Shown piece by piece: positions 8,584-19,165 of a stretch of DNA of 24,424 bases. This stretch comes from Obelidium mucronatum. Taxonomy: Eukaryota > Chytridiomycota > Chytridiomycetes > Chytridiales > Chytriomycetaceae. The stretch spans positions 1 through 24,424 of the forward strand of contig JAIVFH010000361.1 in NCBI GenBank assembly GCA_025765595.1. Direction: 5' to 3'. Below the pieces are notes generated by a model, which was not told where the DNA came from, ran no database searches, and saw only the letters and a program-made list of their open reading frames with translations. A program made the translations under genes and the position numbers. Each line of letters begins with the position of its first letter. The stretch's first letter is position 1.

Positions 8584-8998
8584 TCATGACGTACATAACT
8601 TGAACTCTTGCACCGTTTGTGCATCACGGGCTGCATTTAAATCAACCAGATTAACCAAATTCCAAAGCTTCTGGCTGGCAAACTCACCGCGAAGGGCGTT
8701 TCCGCTCAAATCCAGAATGCGGAAATTCCCAATAACCCACTAGGCCAAGCCAACAGGAAATTTCCCCCGCCTAGCTTGTTATTGTTTAGGTATGCCTCAG
8801 TCAGAGATTTCAGCATGCCATATTCATTCGGTACATGTCCTTGAAAACACAATTGCCTGAGAGTTTCAAAATCGTCAAACAAGAAAGAAGCCTTCCAGAC
8901 GGCAGACAAGAAAACACAGGTAAACGCCCTGGAATTTGATTTCCATCAAGATACAACTCCTCAAGAGCCATGAATGCTGACGCGGTATCACACTCACC
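8584..8998 (-). pseudogene. Leucine-rich-repeat protein relic
   Basis: Minus-strand frames contain consecutive LRR units: LEELYLDGNQIPGRLP, then FETLRQL, GHVPNEYGMLKSLTEAYLNN, and in a shifted frame GNFRILDLSGNALRGEFASQ followed by LWNLVNLVDLN and a stop at 8584. At least two frame changes separate the units, part of the repeat is missing after LRQL, and I see no start. The style resembles plant-type extracellular or receptor LRRs that are also found in chytrids. It lies convergent to COQ6, 67 bp past its stop. I read it as the decayed end of a larger LRR gene. Confidence 0.75.
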
Positions 8999-9116
8999 AC
9001 GATCTATAGGAACATGGTTACTTTATTGTATGTGTTACGTTGAAAAGTTAAGAAAATTTAACACTGAGTTTTCTTAAATACAGTCTTTATTTGGAGTTTT
9101 TGTACAGTGTCATAAA
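8999..9116. other. Short AT-rich gap without a recognised gene
   Basis: Between the LRR relic and the transcription-factor stop. The right part should hold the 3' UTR of the transcription factor, transcribed leftward. I see nothing else in it. Confidence 0.5.
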
Positions 9117-11123
9117 TCACAAGTTGAGTTTCCAGAACAGCCGCCAGCTCTCTTCAGTCCGACCAGGCCACTGAATTCCGCCCACTTGCATCCCTAAAAG
9201 CCCCAAAAACGCTCGTGGTTCCTTCTCCTCTGACACAACGTCATCGCCTTCCAGACTTACGACTTTCATTCCCAGCGTGATAATCTCAACATCATCCGTC
9301 GCCAGTTGTTGTTGCTGTTGTTGCCCCAACAAACATTTCTCAAAATCATCGATTTCTTGAACCATAGCTTCCATACACTTCAAAAGAGGAGGCGTCACAC
9401 CACCAACAATATTCTCTCTCTGCCCTACGCTTTCAACATACTGAATAACCATCAACATCCGACCCCTCAAAACTGTCCAACACATCTTGTCTCTCCTCCC
9501 CAGAACCGCCCACCAAATCGGATCCATTCGACACGACACAAACCACAACACAACCATGGCTTCAAACAAGTACATGTTCATGTAGTTATTGGGAGGAAGT
9601 GGTTCTTTGACAGTCTGCCCCAGAATGTATGTCAAGAGGTTAATTGCCCGATGCCCAGCATCCAGAGATTGGTTGATGGATTTTGCAATAGTTGATTGTT
9701 GGTCGTGGCTTAGATACATTGGATGGCATGCTTTCAAACTTGATAGGTACAGGGTTGGTCGATTCAAAACACAGATGCTTGCAAAGACAACAGCATTGAA
9801 GAGACACAAGCTGGAAGAGTCCACATCTTTACAAATCTGCTCATTGAATCTGGCACAGTCTTGTATTGTCAAAGTTTCTGGATCGTCACTTGTAAGGAGG
9901 TATTCAGAAGAAATGAGGGCACGTATAGAGTCCAATTTCATTCGCAGTGAAATCATGGCCTCTGAAGAAATGTGCTCAAAGATGGATTTGGGTGGGTTTT
10001 CAAATTGTTTTCTGACGGTTGTTATGAATGCGAAAAGTGCAGTGCTTTCCATGGTTAACAGACACGCCTCGAAAATCATGAGGTTGTCGTCAAAAACAGG
10101 GGATGGAGGTTTGATTTTGTCGCCATTGAAGGGAAGACTTGCAATCGCACTGGTTGTCGCAGATTCGATCAAAATTAATTCGTACGGCAACCAAAACGCC
10201 CGCCTCCGATCCTCCTTTTGTCGTGGTGTTAAATTGAGGTGGAATAGCCAGGGAGAGTCGTCCGGATCAATGTAGAGACGTAAAGCTTGAATCAAATCAA
10301 CCATAATTTTCATCAACGATAGCGCAAGTGCGGGTTGTCCCTTCCCTGAATATTAAAGCTGCGATGAGTACGTCTTAAAAAGGCGAATTGACGAAGATGA
10401 AATAACCGTAGAACACGACAGACAATACACCGCCTTTGGCAGTAAAATGCAAAATTTGACGTTATTCGGCATGAAAAAAAAAGAATTCGCACTTCCAAAA
10501 AACAGAGCTAGCGTGTACAATCCCTGAACTGTTTGAAATGTTGGCTTTTCCGTCAACGCTCGAATAGCAGCTTTCCGAGTTTGTTTGTAATATTTGGGTG
10601 TCAAATGTGGAGCCATCAAATACGACATGAACATCAACTGTACAGTTCTGAGAAGAGGGGGTAACTGAAAGAACTCCTTCAAGTACAGGTCGCAATCTTG
10701 GCTAAAGAGAATTGGCGGCTCAGGATCATCACCACACATAGCACAAAAGATGAAGGCCCAATCTTCAATAGACGGCATCAAGTCGTGGTCTTCGAGTTCC
10801 CACTTGGTTTCTTCCAGATCAATAAGCGGTGTTTCTGCCACACACGTTATGCAATCCAAAGCAGAAAGCGTGAAGCCAGGAGAAGCAGCCTCGTGGTTCC
10901 AACCCTCTTCTTCTTCGAGATCCATTAGCGAGGCGTCAGACAGTTTCATGAAGCGGTCAAGAAGCGCCGATGGCGACGAAACGGCAGGATGAGTCACCGC
11001 CAGTCCGCCGCTCACTGGCTCCAGCGAGCACTGACTCCCGCTGCGGGCACATCGGTCGCAGCCGCTTGGCGTCGGACTACATCGCTTCTTGAACTTGAAG
11101 CAGCGTTCGCAGGCCGAACGCAT
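9117..11123 (-). CDS. Zn2Cys6 fungal transcription factor
   Basis: Binuclear zinc-cluster regulator. Exons 11123-10493 and 10345-9117 give 619 aa, with a 147-nt intron spliced GTGCGA to ATTCAG. The zinc cluster is at the extreme N-terminus: Cys 5, 8, 15, 22, 25 and 32, with the perfect C-x2-C-x6-C-x6-C-x2-C-x6-C spacing and basic residues (FKFKKR) between the second and third Cys. The second exon carries the fungal-specific middle homology region, including PWLFHLNLTPRQKEDRRRAF. An acidic stretch (MDLEEEEG) follows the finger, and a Gln run lies near the C-terminus. ATG 11123 is two codons before the cluster context, and an upstream in-frame TTG is not needed. It lies downstream of an aldo-keto reductase gene on the same strand, 76 bp after that stop. 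The target genes cannot be told from the sequence. Confidence 0.93.
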
Positions 11124-11199
11124 CAATTGCTCGCTAAAAATAAAATGATTCTATTTCTTGGCCAGTTTCTCAAGAGTTAAAAACAGCTGCCAACTCTCT

Positions 11200-12235
11200 T
11201 CAAGTAACAATGGATGGATCCCAACAAAACTTCGTCAAAGGAAAGCCTCCAGTTGTGGTTAATGTATCTAAACGGCTCATATCCTACAAAGGGAGAAGAA
11301 CTGTTTTAACAACAAGGCGGCGAGAATCAAAACGGTGGTCCATACATCTCTCGAAATCTCAAAAAAGTCCAATTCAAAGTTCTCCTTGAGCCTCGCTACT
11401 GAACTTGACTTTGGAATCACACCCACACCCCGCTGAAGCGCCCACTTGAGCAGAAGCTGAGCACGCGTACACGAATACGGTGCCGCTATTTCATCAAACA
11501 CTTTAAATTCATCCTTGCTTCTGTCAACCAGATTCCCTTCCCCCAATGAGCTATAGGCTTGCACCCTGATCCCCTGCTGTTGGCAAAGCTCGAGTGTCTC
11601 CGAATGGATATACAAAGGGTGCAGCTCAATTTGATTCACGTATGGCTTGATGGTGCAGTAAGTCAAGAGTTCTTGGAGGTGAAGAGGTGTGTAATTCGAG
11701 ACCCCAATGAATCGGACTTTCTTCTCGGATTGCAGTTTTTCTAGCGCTTTCCATGCCGTTCGTCTGTTTTCAGTGTTTGGGTTTTTGACATCACGTTTGG
11801 AAGTTCCGGGCCAATGAATCAGAACCAAGTCCTTAATTTTATAGGGGGTTATCCCTACAAAGTGCAATAAACCAATCGAAAAAAAAGATACCAAGTAATC
11901 CAATTGAAGCTTCTGGAGGGATTGTACAACGCTGTTGTACACGGCGATTTCGGATGTCAAGTACTTGGGAGAAACCTGATTCGCCCAATAAATAACGATG
12001 GTTCCATGATCGTCGAATCTGAATCAAAAGGGGGAGCAACCTTTGTAGTCACAAACAGATTCTGTCTTGGAATATCAGCCGTTGCAATCGCCTCGCCAAC
12101 CATATGCTCGTTCCCATAAACTTGGGCGGTGTCAATCAACCTGTACCCGATCCGCAATGCATCATGCACAATAGTTATTAAACTGTCACGTGACTTGACG
12201 CGGTATGTTCCCAGGCCTATCAAGGGCAGATCCAT
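11200..12235 (-). CDS. Aldo-keto reductase
   Basis: NADPH-dependent carbonyl reductase of the AKR superfamily. Four exons, 12235-12041, 11975-11892, 11831-11346 and 11283-11200, give 282 aa, the normal size for single-domain members. The catalytic tetrad is complete: Asp35 and Tyr40 in LIDTAQVYGNE, Lys65 in FVTTK at the end of exon 1, and His99 in LVLIHWPG. GVSNYTPLHLQELL and the cofactor-binding GVIPKSSSVARLKENF are also present, and the C-terminal exon gives the expected MSRLDTLT...KFCWDPSIVT. The introns are 65, 60 and 62 nt; the first donor is GTTGCT. The gene is divergent from NOP53 and upstream of a zinc-cluster regulator on the same strand. Its substrate is unknown. Confidence 0.95.
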
Positions 12236-12303
12236 CGTTCCTTTTTTTGTTGCTTTTGTTTTTTTTCTTTGTAAAATAATTTCTTGGGCAAAAGATACAC
12301 CAT
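12236..12303. promoter_or_regulatory. Divergent aldo-keto reductase/NOP53 promoter (68 bp)
   Basis: Only 68 bp separate the two start codons, the same distance as at ICT1/COQ6. The T-rich block on the plus strand is followed by a region without a clear motif. An in-frame upstream extension of the reductase would overlap NOP53, which favours the start at 12235. Confidence 0.5.
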
Positions 12304-14087
12304 ATGGCACCAACGACAAAACCCACGCCGTCGAGCATCAAGAAGAAGCTAGCCGGAGGTCGAAAAGGAAAAAAGGAATGGAAAAAGAACGTGGATATTT
12401 CAAACATTGAAGATGCCATTGATCAAATCAGGACAGAAAAGATCCTCACTGGGTAAGAAAGACAACCAAAGTTTCGTCCCCTGTTCTTTGGACCTCTCTA
12501 GATACTTGTGAAAAGCTCAACTATTCCTTCTCTTTCCAATTTTAATCTTCCAAACCAGATCTGCTATTGTCGACAAGGCAAACGACTCTTTATTCACAAT
12601 CGACAAGAAGGGAGACGAGAAAGCCAAAGTGTCGTTACGAAACCGAAAGCTGCGGATTGACCAGATCTTGGAAGCGAAATCTGGAGTTTCTGGAATTCCG
12701 TCGTTGGGAAAGAAGAGCAAAACTGTTGCGTTGGAGAATGAAAAGGATTTAGCAGCTGGGAAGAAAGTCAAGGTTGTCTCAAAGAATGTCATGGGTCAAA
12801 TCAACAAGTTGGCGAAAAAGATTACCGAAGGGAAAGGGAAGCCACAACAGCAGCAGCAGAAGGAATTGAAAAAGGGAAAGAAACGTGCTGCGGCTGGAAT
12901 TCCGTCTGGAGACCTGTGGGGTGCTGACGCTCCTGGTAATGCCTTGTTTTTGGCACTAGTTTCAATCCGCTTCGACACCATCTGAAATCCTGAAAACAAA
13001 AGCAGTCGCCGAAGTCACCGAAGATGATCCAAATGACTACCTCGCACACTTGAGACCAAAGAAAGTCAAGGTATTTCATCGGCGACTCTTTTAAAAAAAT
13101 AACCATCACCAACATATGCTTTATACTTCAGAAACCAAATGTTCCAAATGATAGACCCACTCACATCCCTGCCGTCAAAGTTTCTCACTCTGGTTCATCG
13201 TACAATCCAACATTCAAGGACCATCAAGGACTCTTACAAGCTGCTTTGGATGTGGAGTTGGATAAGGAACGCAAAACTGAAGAATTCAAACAGAAAATGT
13301 CATACCCTCCAGAGCTGGACAATATTGTATGTCTCACTGATAGTATCTCGTTATCTCTTACCTCTGCATGCATATAAAAATAGGACGATGAAAACTTTTT
13401 CGAATCCGAAGATGAAGAAGAGGAGGAGCAAGAAGAAGAGAATGCGCTGGAACCAGTTACAAAGAAACCCAACGCCAACATCAGAAAGACACGAACTGAA
13501 AGGAATAAGGAAGCAGCCAAGATTGAACGAGTTAAGACACCTATTTTTATTTGTTCATTTGGCTTTTAGTTAAACTCTTCATCTAGGCCAGAGCGGAACA
13601 AAAACTCAAGGACGATGCCAAATTGAGAAAACAGATTCATGAGTAAGTTTTTTATTCCTTGGTATAACCTCTGGCACTGTAGTTAAAAAACAATGCTTTC
13701 CAGGCTGGAAACAATCAAAAAGGAGCTCGCACAACAGCCAACCAAACCTGAAAAAAAGGAAAAGAAAAAGCCACTGAAACTCGGACCACTTGAGTTTAAA
13801 GCAGCTCCGTTGGAAATCACATTAACGGAGGAACTCCCTGAATCCCTGATGAAGTTGAAACCGGAGGGTAACTTATTCAAGGACAGATTCCAATCTCTAC
13901 AGGAGCGAAGCATTATTGAGCCACGTGTTCCTGTGGGGTTCGTGGCGCTTTTGTTTCTCAAACTTATTTATACTGAGTGTTTTCTTCCCCTCGCAGAAAA
14001 AAGGGTACCACAACACGCTGGAAGAGAAAGGACACAGAGCGTCACGATTACAAAAGATTCGACGCGGAAACTTTCGCAAATATGTAG
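12304..14087 (+). CDS. NOP53: Ribosome biogenesis factor NOP53 (GLTSCR2 family)
   Basis: Nucleolar/nuclear factor of late 60S maturation; in yeast it recruits the Mtr4-exosome to trim 7S pre-rRNA. Eight exons: 12304-12452, 12559-12935, 13006-13070, 13132-13326, 13384-13530, 13587-13642, 13704-13937, 13997-14087, giving 437 aa, close to the family size. Recognisable blocks: KKEWKKNVDISNIEDAI near the N-terminus, SLFTIDKKG, GDLWGADAP, PNDRPTHIPAVKVSHSGSSY with NPTFKDHQ, the acidic FFESEDEEEEEQEEE, and the basic C-terminus RWKRKDTERHDYKRFDAETF. The composition is strongly Lys-rich, as expected. Exon 3 could instead start at 13003, adding one residue; the CAG acceptor at 13005 is preferred. The gene ends convergently with the B55 subunit, 90 bp away. 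Confidence 0.92.
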
Positions 14088-14177
14088 TTTGGCTCGTAAA
14101 CGCAGTAGAAACAACGTTAATTTTATTTGACTTTGAGAAAAAACACAACGCACAAGAAGAAAAAAAAGAGTATAAAA

Positions 14178-16115
14178 TCATCCCTGTTGAAACAAAAACA
14201 AGTTGTTCGTCGCAGCTAGCGCGATGATCTGGGAAATATAAATAAGCCAACAAAAACAAAGCAAGAAAAAAAAGTCTTACATTCTCGCGTGGATGCCATG
14301 ACGCATGCAGAATCTTTTTCGAGAAGTCCAGTGCATCTACATTCAAAAATTCTTCCTTCTTGCTCTTTTTTTGAACCCCCTTCTTTGCAATCGCTGCAGC
14401 CGCAGCCTTCTTTGACTTGAAGGCATTCTTGTCTGCTTGCAGAATAGTGTTGTTTTTTGATTGTGTATCGTGGATTTGGAAAAAGTTGTTGTATGAACCA
14501 GTCAAGACATTTCTGCAGAAAAAACGTTAAAATAAACCATTAAATAACACTGGAACAAAATACATACGATCCATCCCCACTGAACATGCACTCAAACTTG
14601 TCAAAGATGCAATCATTTTCATATAGATCACAGAGTTTGCCCTTCAGGTGTTCGTGAATGTTGATGGTCTCGACAGGCTTCGAGTCCATGTTGATGTCCC
14701 ACACTTTCAGCGTCAAGTAATCGCGAGCCAGAATATAGCGGCCATCCCTGCTGAAACGGATATCTGAGATTGAGGAAATGATTTCGGAGAAGAACGATTT
14801 GTTTTGTGGGTCTTCTTCGACCTCGAAGGCTACATGAAAAATTGAGAAGTATCAAAACCACATTTCTGTTGCAATCAGAAGTACAACGACTGCAATAGTT
14901 ACATTTGGCGTGGTTGTCGCATAAAGCGGCAGAACGCATGTCATTCAATTTAATGACACCCTTACTGCTACTAAACGCAAACAGGTTGCAATGAATAGGG
15001 TGGAATTCACAGGCTGTGATGACTTCCGTCAATTCTTCCATATTGACTGGCTTAATGTCGACAATATCTACAGAAGCACACAAAAATTAGCCATTCCGCA
15101 AAGAAGGGTCCACGAATAAAATCATGAAACTAAACTGAAGCTTTGGTCGGCTTGGTTCAAACTCCAGAGATTGACCCGCAAATCATCGGCAGATAAATAA
15201 GTTTCTCCATCCGAGTTGACAGAAATTGAGTTGATATGATAGGTGTGTGCGTTTTGATAAACCTTTCGGGGCACAGCAGCAACCATGGTATCATGATGAA
15301 TCATTTTGGGAAGTTTGAGTTTTGCAGACGACGCAATAGGAACGCGTTGTGATCCTTCAGGTACGTTTGTTTCAGACACCATTTTGATTGATTTCTCAAA
15401 CACTTTCCAAAGCTTGATTGTCTTGTCTGTTTTGTGTCCAGGAAGAGTTATTTTTTAGAAGGCAGTAAAGACTGATTGATTGGCTAGCGAACCGTTCGTT
15501 GATAACAAGAAATGAGCAGCGTTCTGCCTCTTGCACCATCTGATTTTGTTAATCTTTTCCTCGATTTCCAAACTCTTGAGATAGTCGAATTCCGGTTCGT
15601 GCGATTGAAACTCTGTAAAGAATTTGTACTCGCAGGCTTTTTTCTATTTGAAAGGATCGAAGATGTTGGTAACGAACGTCAAAAGAAACAGTCGTATCCA
15701 ATAATACCGAGTGGTTCCTTTCAAACAGCACAACACGACCTCCCTTGTCTCCTGTAGCCAGATAGTCTCCCGTGTGGTCAAATTCTACCGCAGAGATGAT
15801 ATCGGCTGTGTTGACCGCGCACGCAAAGGTTAAACATAAGAAGACAGTTTCCAAAAATAACCAACACACCTTCAGCGACTTCCTCAACATCGCCCTTGTC
15901 TCCGAAGCATTGCCGAAACTAAAAGAAAACAAAAAAGATGTGAACAATGGCTTTAAATCATCGCGCAATCAAAAACGGTGTCGATAGGCAGGGAGGCTCC
16001 TCTGCCATTATCCCTCGTCCGCCTCCAGGTCAACACGCTCACGCTTCCCCACAAAAACAAAACATAAGCTTCGATTTCACACCTGCCAGTTATTGTTTTC
16101 GTCCACGTTGGCCAT
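14178..16115 (-). CDS. CDC55: Protein phosphatase 2A regulatory subunit B55
   Basis: WD40 beta-propeller subunit that directs PP2A to substrates in mitotic control. Nine exons: 16115-16083, 15918-15870, 15805-15708, 15643-15493, 15426-15136, 15067-14903, 14829-14568, 14512-14281, 14228-14178, giving 443 aa, the usual length. The signature blocks are all present: [149 protein letters not shown], and the C-terminal NLFLFQQG. Exon 1 encodes just [11 protein letters not shown]. One donor is the unusual GTTTAG at 15135. The frame is clean throughout. It is convergent with NOP53 and faces an old transporter relic upstream. Confidence 0.96.
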
Positions 16116-16408
16116 TTGCAGAGTTTGAATAAAGTTAAAAACGTCTAAAAACTGCAAAAGAAGATCCTGTTTCAATAACGCGGAAGAATCGGTCGCAGTA
16201 CCCTCACCTAGTACTGTACAGAAGGCAAAGTGGTTGGTATTGATACGTTTGACTGCTGGGGCTGCGTGTTGGTTGGATTGTTGTCAAGACGATGTTTCGA
16301 AAAAGGGTCACAGAATTTTTCGTAGAGCAAAGAAAAATAAAAGAGTCTTCGCAAGCTACAGCAACTGGACAACAGTCGTTCACTGAAATCACGCGTTATA
16401 TAGTTAAA
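16116..16408. other. Intergenic region upstream of B55
   Basis: About 290 bp without a gene I can support. It should contain the B55 promoter. A 62-codon minus-strand open frame (16204-16392) has no recognisable motif and I regard it as chance. The transporter relic begins at 16409. Confidence 0.5.
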
Positions 16409-16720
16409 TTAGGAGAATTTATGTTGCTTATGCTCATTCGCAATCGCTGTAATAAGACCCAGCAAGTTGCACTCTGCCAATCTGCCAACATCAAGAACAA
16501 GAGTACGGTCAAAGTTTAAGTATGCAATCGCAGTAGCACAATGTGCAATTGAAATTACAGTTTCTCGAAATGTCAATGTGTCCGAATGGGGGAATGAATC
16601 AACGATGATCCAACTGAAGAGGACGCTTCAACATAAGGTCCCCCAAATGCCAAATGGGTTGATAGCTGAATAACAGATTCCAGCGAGTCGTGCCCGTAAA
16701 CAGAACAGGCTCTTCAGTGC
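16409..16720 (-). pseudogene. ABCC (MRP)-type ABC transporter relic, last nucleotide-binding domain
   Basis: Minus-strand frames show two pieces of the second nucleotide-binding domain of an ABCC-type exporter. The first, about 16720-16603, reads EEPVLFTGTTRWNL, as in the family's Q-loop region (xQEPVLFTGTxRWNLDPF), and continues to LQLDHR and a stop. The second, reached through a frame change, reads IRTH, then VISIAHCATAIAYLNFDRTL followed by VLDVGRLAE and a stop at 16409; this matches the H-loop (normally IAHRL) and the following strand. The ABC signature and Walker B between them are absent, and a Cys replaces the Arg after the H-loop His. It is therefore non-functional. It fills most of the gap between B55 and the AtuA-family gene. 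Confidence 0.72.
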
Positions 16721-16758
16721 TTTTCATAAATGTAGTTCCAAACTTTGTAAAATAAATC

Positions 16759-19093
16759 ATGTCGGTGCGAATCGGTTGCTACTCAGGCATGGGCTCGTCC
16801 CCTCAACTTCAAGTCATCTAACTCCATCACCCTTTAATCCAGCATTTTGGGGCGATAGTGCTCTGGCAGCCAGCCAACTGTTCAACATGGTAAAAGCCAT
16901 ATTCTCATTTCCAACACTTAACATACATCTCAAAAACAGGACAACCCACCTCAGTACATTGTCGCTGATTATCTCGCAGAAGTGACAATGGGAATCCTCG
17001 CGCGTCAAACTAAAGGATCCAAAGGCGGCTACGTCACTGAGTTTGTTGAACAAGTCTATACCAAAAACGCCACCGTCATATCAAAGAAGAACATTAAAGT
17101 CATCACAAACGCCGGCGGACTGGTTAATTCTTATTCAAAAAAAAGCTTTGGCATTTATAAACAGCATTGTTTGAATTTGATTGCATGAACAGGACCCCCT
17201 GGCTTGTAAGGCCGCCATTGAAGCTGCCGCCGCCAAGATTTTCGCGAAAGATCCATCCCAAATCCCAATTGTGGCCGCTGTATTCGGAGACGATATCTGG
17301 ACAGACAAAACGCGTCGCGATGCGCTTGAGAAGGCAGTTTCATCCAACACATCACTACCTTTCGGCCATTTGGGATCCTCCGATACCAACCGAGAGGAAT
17401 GGCCGAAAGGAAGAGAGAAAAGCATTTTAAGTGTGAACGTGTATTTGGTAACGACAAAAAATATTAATATCTCATTTTTATTCTGACCATCTGACTTCTA
17501 CTTGAAAACAAAGGGCGCTGCTGGAATCCTTCAAGCTCTAAACTCCAAAGCAACTATCATTGTAACGGGTCGAGTCGTGGACAGCGCCCTCGTCCTCGCC
17601 CCCCTCATGCACGAATTCAAATGGTCCCCTTTAAACTACAACCTCCTCGCCGCCGGTTCCCTCGCCGGCCACATCATCGAATGCGGCTGCCACACAACCG
17701 GTGGAAACTTTACAGACTGGCGTCTCAGCGCCAACAGCCCCAACGGCGGCTGGTCCAACATGGGCTACCCAATCGTTGAAGTGGAAAACGATGGTTCCTT
17801 TATCGTCACGAAACCACCCAAAACGGGTGGGCTTGTTTCAATTGGCACTGTCTCTGAACAAATGATTTATGAAGTCTTGGATCCAGCGAATTATATTTTA
17901 CCTGATGTAGTTTTGGATATGACGCAAGTTCAGATTTCTCAAGTCGGTGTTGACAGAGTCCTTGTGACGGGCGCGAGAGGCAAACCACCGACCCCGTTTT
18001 TAAAAACTTCGGGAGTCTTTGTGGATGGATTTAAAATGTCGGGGGAGTTGGTGATTGGTGGTGCAGAGAGTGTGGAGAAGGCGAAACATGTTGCTGAGGC
18101 GATTTTGAAACGCGTTGGTGGCGTGTTGAAGAAGATGGGGCAAGAGGATTTCACGGATTCTAATATTGAATGTCTTGGTTCTGAGCATACATATGGGTAA
18201 ATCTGCCTTTATTTAGACACCTCTTCGCCCTTTTGTTGACATACCTCTTGTTTTTTCAAGCCCAAACTCCAAAGCCACACGTACGCGCGAAACTGTACTC
18301 CGAATGACCGTCTGCCATCAATCCAAAATCGGTCTAACACTCTTTGCCCGCGAAATCCCAGCCGCCGCAACTTGCATGGCCCCCGGAATCACGGGTTTCG
18401 GTTCATCAGCAAGACCATCGCCTTCCCCCAATCTTCGTCACTTCTCGATCCTTGTTCCCAAAACGCTATTTCCCAACCTTGTGTCTATTGGATCCGGGTC
18501 TGATACAATCACAGTGACTGATGCGGTTGATCTAACTGGTGGTGGTACGGGTGTGTCGGCGTCAGGGAAGCAAGCCAAGGTTGTGAATAATAGCGTTTCT
18601 TTACCTTCTGTCATAAACACTGCGATTGCTACTACTACTGCTACGTCCAAAAAGATGATTCGTGTCAGACTAATTGAGCTGTGCTATGGCCGAAGTGGGG
18701 ACAAGGGAGATTCTGCAAACATTGGTGAGTTTGAACTTACAAAAATGACATTCTGAAATAACACTATCAAAAAAAAAAGGTCTAATTGCAAGAGAACCAA
18801 AATACTACCCACACCTGGTACAAACGGTAACAGCAGATAAAGTGAAATCTCACATGCGGCACTTGATTTTGGGTACAGTGGAGCGATTTGAACTCCCAGG
18901 TGCCTATGGACTCAATTTTGTTGCCACAAAAGCACTTGGAGGCGGCGGGTTATCTTCGTTACGTGTCGATCGACAGGGGAAAACTTATGGCCAAATGCTG
19001 CTACAAATGAAGATTGAAGTGCCTGAAAGTTGGGGTTTGGTGGTGGGAGGGGGAGGATCACAAGCCACGAACCTTGAAAAATCAAGACTTTAA
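16759..19093 (+). CDS. AtuA-family (DUF1446) protein with C-terminal AtuA-like domain
   Basis: Member of the acyclic-terpene-utilisation AtuA family. The bacterial AtuA name comes from the citronellol/geraniol catabolic operon; the biochemical role in fungi is not established. Seven exons: 16759-16786, 16843-16889, 16940-17122, 17193-17447, 17514-18196, 18261-18724, 18780-19093, giving 657 aa without a frame break. Conserved blocks: IGCYS/AFWGDSALAASQL, IVADYLAEVTMGILARQ, VITNAGGL, LACKAAIEAAAAKI, SKATIIVTGRVVDSALVLAP, HIIECGCHTTGGNFTDWR, SIGTVSEQMIYEVLDPANYI. The C-terminal part, LIELCYGRSGDKGDSANIG followed by LIAREPKYYPHL, is the AtuA-like ferredoxin-fold domain, linked by a Ser/Thr/Gly-rich spacer. 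Intron 1 needs a GC donor (CAG/GCATGG) ending TCCAG; no GT donor fits. Intron 6 ends in a pure A tract before AG. Confidence 0.9.
16787..16842 (+). other. GC-AG intron in the AtuA-family gene
   Basis: 56 nt, starting GCATGG after CAG and ending AATCCAG, with CTAAC as a likely branch site about 22 nt before the end. It joins IGCYS to FWGDSAL, a junction fixed by family conservation. No GT donor in the interval gives the right phase. Confidence 0.7.
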
Positions 19094-19165
19094 TAATAAT
19101 ATATTTATAACAATACGAAATGCCACATTTTATGTAAATACGAAGATGAAAAAAAAAGAGTTTCT

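Noticed and set aside
9306..10275. Plus-strand open frames opposite the transcription factor
   Set aside because: Antisense shadows without recognisable domains.
12629..12985. Reading NOP53 exon 2 straight through to the stop after 12,980
   Set aside because: It gives a truncated protein; splicing 12,935 to 13,006 restores the conserved downstream NOP53 blocks.
16204..16392. 62-codon minus-strand open frame upstream of B55
   Set aside because: No motif, no splice support and no similarity I recognise; likely chance.
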